From NCBI GenBank assembly GCA_022414725.1, contig CM039466.1, positions 36,628,637 to 36,692,636 on the forward strand: 64,000 bases of DNA. The letters run 5' to 3'. This DNA comes from Microglena sp. YARC (Eukaryota > Chlorophyta > Chlorophyceae > Chlamydomonadales > Chlamydomonadaceae). Shown one piece after another: positions 59,018 to 64,000 of this stretch. Under the pieces are notes generated by a model, which worked only from the letters and a program-made list of their open reading frames with translations, was not told the DNA's origin and did not search any database. The stretch's first letter is position 1. The number at the start of each line of letters is the position of its first letter. Made by a program: the position numbers and the translations under genes.

Positions 59018-60858
59018 GCAGCGGAGACAGACGCGCCAATCTATACACGGAGACAAAAAATCGAGAGAACTTCAAATGGAACCCAAAGGGTTATAGGAAG
59101 GAATGAAACAAGGCAAAAAATTCTAAAACAATTTGCCAAGCTAGAAAGAGAGGAAAAACTAATATCAAAAATGGGTAACAACCGTATAGAAAACCCTATC
59201 CGGGAATAGGAACCTAATGCCAAACTTTGATAACGAAAAGAAACTAATATGACCAAATGCAAGGATGACCCTAAGAAGAAGCGGTCATACCTAACATGCG
59301 GACAAACCTCCAGAACACAGCAGGATCAAGGGGCTTGGTGAAGGGGTCAGCACAGTTATCCACGGTGTTAACATAGGCAACATCCAGTGAACCATCCTCC
59401 ACCAGCTCCTTGATGTAGTGATGAATAACATCAATGTGCTTGCTGCGAGGCAGGAGCTGCCAGTCTTTGGCCCAACTTAGAGACCCTAAGTTGTCACCCT
59501 GAATGGTAACCAAAGCACAAGGCAGACCCAGATCCACCCTCAATTTCTTCAACCATTGTACCTCCCTGGCAGCCTGGGACAGGGCCTGATACTCAGCCTC
59601 ACTAGAGCTAATGGCAACAGTAGGCTGCCTCTTGCTCATCCAGTTCACTATGCACCCCCAGCTAGCACAGCAAAGCCAGTCTGAGACCGCCTGTCAGACC
59701 CATCATCAGCAAAGGATGAGTCACTAAAGACAGTAAAAGAGAACTCAGGGTTGTGGGTGTAAGTGAGACCCAGGTGGGAATGTGTTCTCAAATACAAGAG
59801 CAACCGCTTGGCAGCCCCCCAGAGAGGGACGGTAGGGTGAGCAGAAAACCTGGCCAGGTAGCTCACAGCAAAAGAAATATCAGGCCTGGTGCAAGTAGCC
59901 AGGTATAGCAAAGCACCCACAAGAGAGAGGTACTGGCTATTAGACGGCAGGGGTTCTCCAGGGGCGTCAGAAACGGTGGACTTGGCCATGGGGGCAGCAA
60001 ACCTGGGTGGGGCAGCATCAGTAAGACCAAACTGCTCCACCAGATCAACAATGTAGGTGTGCTGAGAGATGTTGATCTGAACACACCTGCCTTCAGAATC
60101 AAGTGTAACATGCATGTCCAAAGAGAGGAACTGAACCGGAACACCCATCTCTTTGACCTCCCAGCCAGCCTTTTCCATAGCCTGGATAAGCAACACATAC
60201 CTATCCAGCTCACTAAAAGCACAGATAAAATCATCAACATAGGTCAGAACATAGCTCCACCCACCATCAGAATCCTTCCTAAAATACAGAGCAGGTTCAG
60301 CCTTGCACATAGTGAAGCCGTGTGCAACCAGAACCCGCTTGACATCCCTACTCCAAGCCCTGGGTGCCTGCTTTAATCCATAAAGAGACTTGAGCAGCTT
60401 GCACACAAGGGGAACACCGTTGGGACCAAGGTGCTGAAAGCCCTCAGGCTGGCGGCAGTACAGGTCCAGACCAGGTTCCAGCTTAGCGTTCAGAAATGCA
60501 GTTTTGATGTCCAGCTGCCGAACAAACATCTTTCTATGAGTGATGGCAGCCAGGAGCACCCGAAGACCTGCTTTAGAGGAGACAGGGGCATATACGTCAT
60601 GAAAATCCAGCCCAGGACGTTGCAGAAAGCCACGTACCACAAAACGTGCCTTGAAGCGTATAGAACCATCAACCCCAATCTTCTTCACAAATAACCACCT
60701 GCCTGACAGGATCTTTTGCTTACGAGGCTGTGGAGTGAGTACCCAAGTACCATGGGCATGTAGGGAAGCCATCTCATCCTTCATAGCAAGAAGCCATTGA
60801 TCCCTGTCAGGGTTGGTAGGGAGCATGGCAGCTTTATAGGTTAGTTCAGTGGAGGGGT
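59018..60858 (-). mobile_element. Copia element 1 (truncated at both ends)
   Basis: Minus-strand 3' half of a Ty1/Copia element. The reverse transcriptase/RNase H region is 59271-60826. A shortened 3' LTR/untranslated region follows (59018-59250), missing about 350 bp internally compared with 60900-61290. Its low-coordinate end fuses to the PLV gene. Its 5' side stops at about 60858, where the 3' LTR of Copia 2 begins. Confidence 0.85.
59271..60826 (-). pseudogene. pol of Copia 1: reverse transcriptase and RNase H (one frameshift)
   Basis: Frame 60826-59648 has the Copia reverse transcriptase: WVLTPQPRKQKILSGRWLFV, KTAFLNAKLEPGLDLYC, SLYGLKQAPRAWS and the YVDD active site near 60240. It continues into the RNase H start (FSDSSFADDGSDRRSQTGFA). 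At a run of five G near 59655 the frame shifts. It then continues 59648-59271 with NWMSKRQPTVAISSSEAEYQ (catalytic Glu) and DNCADPFTKPLD. Compared with Copia 2 the shift is one extra G. Confidence 0.9.
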
Positions 60859-60867
60859 ATCAGCTTG

Positions 60868-61255
60868 AAATCACTCCGGTAGAGTGGACAGTAGATTAAA
60901 GCAGCGGAACAGACGCACCAATCTATACACGGAGACAAGGATAACGTTACAGACACAGGAGACCCATAAAGGGGCACCTGTGGTGAAAGGAGGCGGTAGA
61001 CAGGAACCTAACAGGGTACAGATCAGACCGGAGACGTAGGTGACAGGAAGCTGCCACTGAGTCATCTCAAGATGACTCAGTCCCACGGGAAGCTGGCTCA
61101 GGAGAGCCGATAGTTCTAAGGGAGTACATAAGTAGTCACCAAGTCATAAAACGCGTGAGAGCACCGCTATACATGCTGATACTCCACGTATGACACAGGT
61201 GACATACAATAGTACTACTCCACCTATGGCACTGGTGACATAGAACTATATGTAA
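60868..61255 (-). repeat. 3' LTR of Copia 2 (approximate limits)
   Basis: Starts (minus strand) near TGTTACATATAG and ends AAGCTGATA. The same terminal sequence occurs at 28513 in the H4 insertion and at about 52449-52457. It contains a short GAGTCATCTTGAGATGACTC inverted repeat near 61060-61080. The 5' limit is estimated from where similarity between copies becomes clear. Confidence 0.65.
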
Positions 61256-61572
61256 CAAATTAAAAAAAAAAAAATCAAAGAACTCCGAAAAAAAAAATCG
61301 AGAGAAACTTCAAATGAAACCCGAAGGGTGTAAGGGAAGGTATGAAGCAAGGCAAAGAACCAAAATTTGCCAAGTGGATATAAGAGGACAACTAAATATC
61401 AAAGTCGGGTAACAACGGTATAGAAAACCCGATCCGGGAATAGGAACCTAATGCCAATCAATGATAACTTAAAGAAACTGTAAATGTAACCAAAGAAACC
61501 CTAAAATGTAACCAAAAATTCCAGAATACATGTAACCAAAATTCTAGAATACATGTAACCAAAAAAAATGGT

Positions 61573-64000
61573 TTAAGGAGAAGCAGTCATTCCAAACATG
61601 CGAATGAAACGCCAGAACACCATAGGATCAAGGGGCTTGGTGAAGGGGTCAGCACAGTTGTCCTTAGTGTTAACATAGGCAACATCCACCTGGCCATCCT
61701 CCACCAGCTCCTGGATATAGTGATGGATGACATCAATGTGCTTGTTGCGAGGGAGCAGCTGACAGTCATTGGCCCAGCTCAAGGACCCCAAGTTGTCACC
61801 CTGAATGGTGACCAGGTCACAAGGCAGCCCTAGATCAATTCTCAACTTTTTCAACCATTGCACCTCCCTGGCAGTCTGAGACAGGGCCTGATACTCAGCC
61901 TCACTGGAGCTAACAGCAACAGTGGGTTGCCTTTTGCTCATCCAATTCACAAGGCAGCCTCCAGCAAGCACAGCATAGCCAGTCTGAGATCTCCTGTCAG
62001 ACCCATCATCAGCAAAGGATGAGTCACTAAAGACAGTAAAAGAGAAACCAGGGCTGTGAGTGTAAGTGAGGCCCAGATGGGAATGTTCTCTCAAATACAA
62101 AAGCAAGCGCTTGGCTGCAGCCCACAGGGGGGCAGTGGGTTGAGCAGAAAACCTGGACAGGTAGCTAACAGCAAAAGAAATATCAGGCCTTGTGCAGGTA
62201 GCCAGGTACAGCAAAGCCCCCCACAAGAGAGAGGTACTGGCTATTAGAGGCCAGAGGTTCTCCAGGAGGATCAGTGACAGTGCACTTGGACATGGGAACT
62301 GAAAACTTGGGCTTGGTAGCAGCAGTGAGACCAAACTGCTCCACCAGCTCAACAATGTAGGAGTGCTGGGAGAGGTCGATCTTAACACACCTGCCGTCAG
62401 AATCAAGTGTACAAGTCATGTCCAATGAAAGGAACAGGACAGGTACACCCATTTCCTTGACTTCCCACCCAGCTGCTTCCATAGCCTTGATCAGCAAGGC
62501 ATACCTATGCAGATCACTAAAAGCACAGATAAAGTCATCCACATAGGTCAGGACATAGCTCCACCCACCAGTAGAATCCCTCCTGAAATACAGAGCAGGT
62601 TCAGCTTTGCACATGGTAAAACCGTGGGCAACCAAAACCTGCTTTACATCTTTGCTCCAAGCCCTGGGTGCCTGCTTCAAACCATAAAGAGATTTAATTA
62701 GCTTGCACACAAGGGGAACATTGTCAGGACCAAGTTCATGAAAGCCCTCAGGCTGGTAGCAGAACAGGTCCAGACCAGGTTCCAGCTTGGCATTCAAGAA
62801 TGCAGTCTTGATGTCCAGCTGCCTCACAAACATTTTTCTATGAGTGATGGCAGCAAGGAGCACACGAAGACCTGCTTTAGAGGAGACGGGGGCATATACA
62901 TCATGGTAGTCCAGCCCAGGACGTTGCAGAAAACCACGAACTACAAAACGAGCTTTAAAACGCAAAGAACCATCAGCCCCATGTTTCTTGACAAATAACC
63001 ATCTGCCAGATAGAATCCTCTGCCTAGGAGGCTGTGGAGTGAGGACCCAAGTGCCATGAGCATGGAGGGAGGCCATCTCATCCTTCATAGCCTGCAGCCA
63101 GAGATCTCTGTCTGGGTTGGTAGGTAACATTGCAGCTTTATAAGAGAGTTCAGTAGAGGTAGAAATAAAAGCCCCCACGTACAAGCAGTGTACTTGTACA
63201 TGGGCAGCGGGGATATCAGCAGTATCAGCAGTAACCGGTAATAAAGCCCCCAGCGCAGCACTCATGCGTGGTTGAACAAGGCCGGCCTCCTTTGCCTCTA
63301 AATCGTCGAAGCCTGGGTACACTGGAACACCCCAGCCATACGCAGTATCTGACCCGGACCAGTGTTCGAGGTCATCACTCACATCATCTGTGACGGCCAC
63401 ATCGTCGCAATGCCTGGTCCGGTATAAACCACCAGGTATAGCAGGGGGTGAAGTGATCAACAACTCCCGCGAGCTATCCGAATAGGTGGACGGGGGGTGG
63501 CGACTAGTGGGCAGTGGACCTGTACTAGGTTCCACTATGACCCGAGGCTGTCCTAATCCTACGACTTCACCGACGAAACGTGGCGCAGAGGAAGGCCCGG
63601 CGACCCCCTGAGATTCGAATAAATTAGAGCTTGAAGGAACATCAGACTCCCCCTGGCCCAATGCCGCCGCACGCGATACAGCACCATCATTACCTGGCCT
63701 GGGACGCATCGTCATCCCATGACCAGTAAAGCGGTCAACAATCGGGGTTGGTAAAGGGCCCAGGACATTGTCAGTAGTATCAAGCCCTTTACCGATGATA
63801 GCGGCAGGGGTGCGAGAAAAATACTGAGATCCATCATAGGGAAAAAGCCCAGGGATACAGTTATAGCTAAACTGTTCATAGAAGAGCACATCACGACTCT
63901 CTACCACCTGGCGCAACATAGGAACCCAAACAAAATAACCCTTACTCACCAGAGAATACCCAACCAGTCTACCAGATAACGCCCTTTCGTCAAGCTTATT
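61573..64000 (-). pseudogene. pol of Copia 2: integrase end, reverse transcriptase, RNase H (one frameshift)
   Basis: The frame enters from the right edge with the end of the integrase region (RLVGYSLVSKGYFVWVP). It passes a Pro/Ser-rich linker of about 180 residues (to about 63180), then the reverse transcriptase (WVLTPQPPRQRILSGRWLFV, KTAFLNAKLEPGLDLFC, YVDD near 62540). At a run of six G/C near 62216-62221 it shifts frame. RNase H follows to 61573 (FSDSSFADDGSDRRSQTGYA, SSSEAEYQ, DNCADPFTKPLDP). Otherwise it is complete and could be functional if the run length is an error. Confidence 0.9.

Larger units (their letters stand above)
60868..64000 (-). mobile_element. Copia element 2 (continues beyond the window)
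   Basis: Minus-strand Ty1/Copia element closely related to Copia 1. The 3' LTR is at about 60868-61255, the 3' untranslated region at 61256-61572 and pol at 61573-64000. gag and the 5' LTR lie outside. Its 3' LTR end interrupts Copia 1, so it is the younger of the two. Confidence 0.87.

Overview
This window is nuclear DNA of a eukaryote, most likely a green alga (a prasinophyte-like chlorophyte is my best guess). The reasons are: replication-type histone genes with a 6-bp-stem/4-nt-loop 3' hairpin and plant-type GCGGATC octamer motifs; an intron-bearing gene for a secreted proline-rich (SPPPP) protein with NHL repeats; Ty3/Gypsy chromoviruses and Ty1/Copia elements; and a fragment of a Polinton-like virus (PLV). 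The genus cannot be fixed from the sequence. Host genes are few and most of the window is repeats and mobile DNA.

Layout. (1) 1-26,340 is a higher-order tandem array of large units starting near 1, 18,240 and 23,175. Each unit carries some of: a 52-bp satellite, a 70-bp CATGC-type satellite, a GGAC/AC microsatellite and an AT-rich block. Unit 1 contains a complete chromovirus (A, 1959-13861) with a second Ty3/Gypsy element (B, 2903-9232) nested in its gag. It also contains a 2.0-kb modular element bounded by ACCGCCC/GGGCGGT (14508-16532). Units 2 and 3 keep the empty insertion site of the modular element, and unit 3 also keeps that of chromovirus A, so boundaries and target-site duplications can be read directly. 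Unit 2 has a 1.2-kb GGTGT array. (2) 26,900-33,000 is a divergent histone H3/H4 pair. H3 looks intact. H4 has taken two insertions of one MITE family, one in the 5' leader and one inside the coding region. The second MITE carries a degenerate Copia fragment, so H4 is split into 28278-28501 and 32796-32883. (3) 33,000-37,500 is repeat-rich and has no gene I can support. (4) 37,542-43,547 (minus) is a multi-exon gene: signal peptide, unknown domain, proline-rich tract, NHL repeats. Its introns hold tandem repeats and long poly-G tracts. (5) 43,600-52,100 is mostly repeats, including an inverted, larger copy (modules A-A-B) of the modular element. (6) 52,160-54,605 is a Copia fragment abutting a broken histone H2B 5' end. 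(7) 55,471-59,015 is a PLV remnant: small glycine-rich protein, penton-like minor capsid protein, an 86-aa protein, packaging ATPase without a P-loop, a basic protein, and a divergently transcribed protein with a peptidase S74-type chaperone domain. (8) 59,018-64,000 holds two minus-strand Copia elements. The first truncates the PLV gene and is itself truncated by the second, which runs off the right edge.

Nested insertions give a relative chronology. Chromovirus A precedes B. The MITE in H4 precedes the Copia fragment inside it. The PLV precedes Copia 1, which precedes Copia 2. Many frame breaks in B and the Copia elements fall at short homopolymers, so some may be sequencing errors rather than decay. 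All identity estimates here were made by eye.
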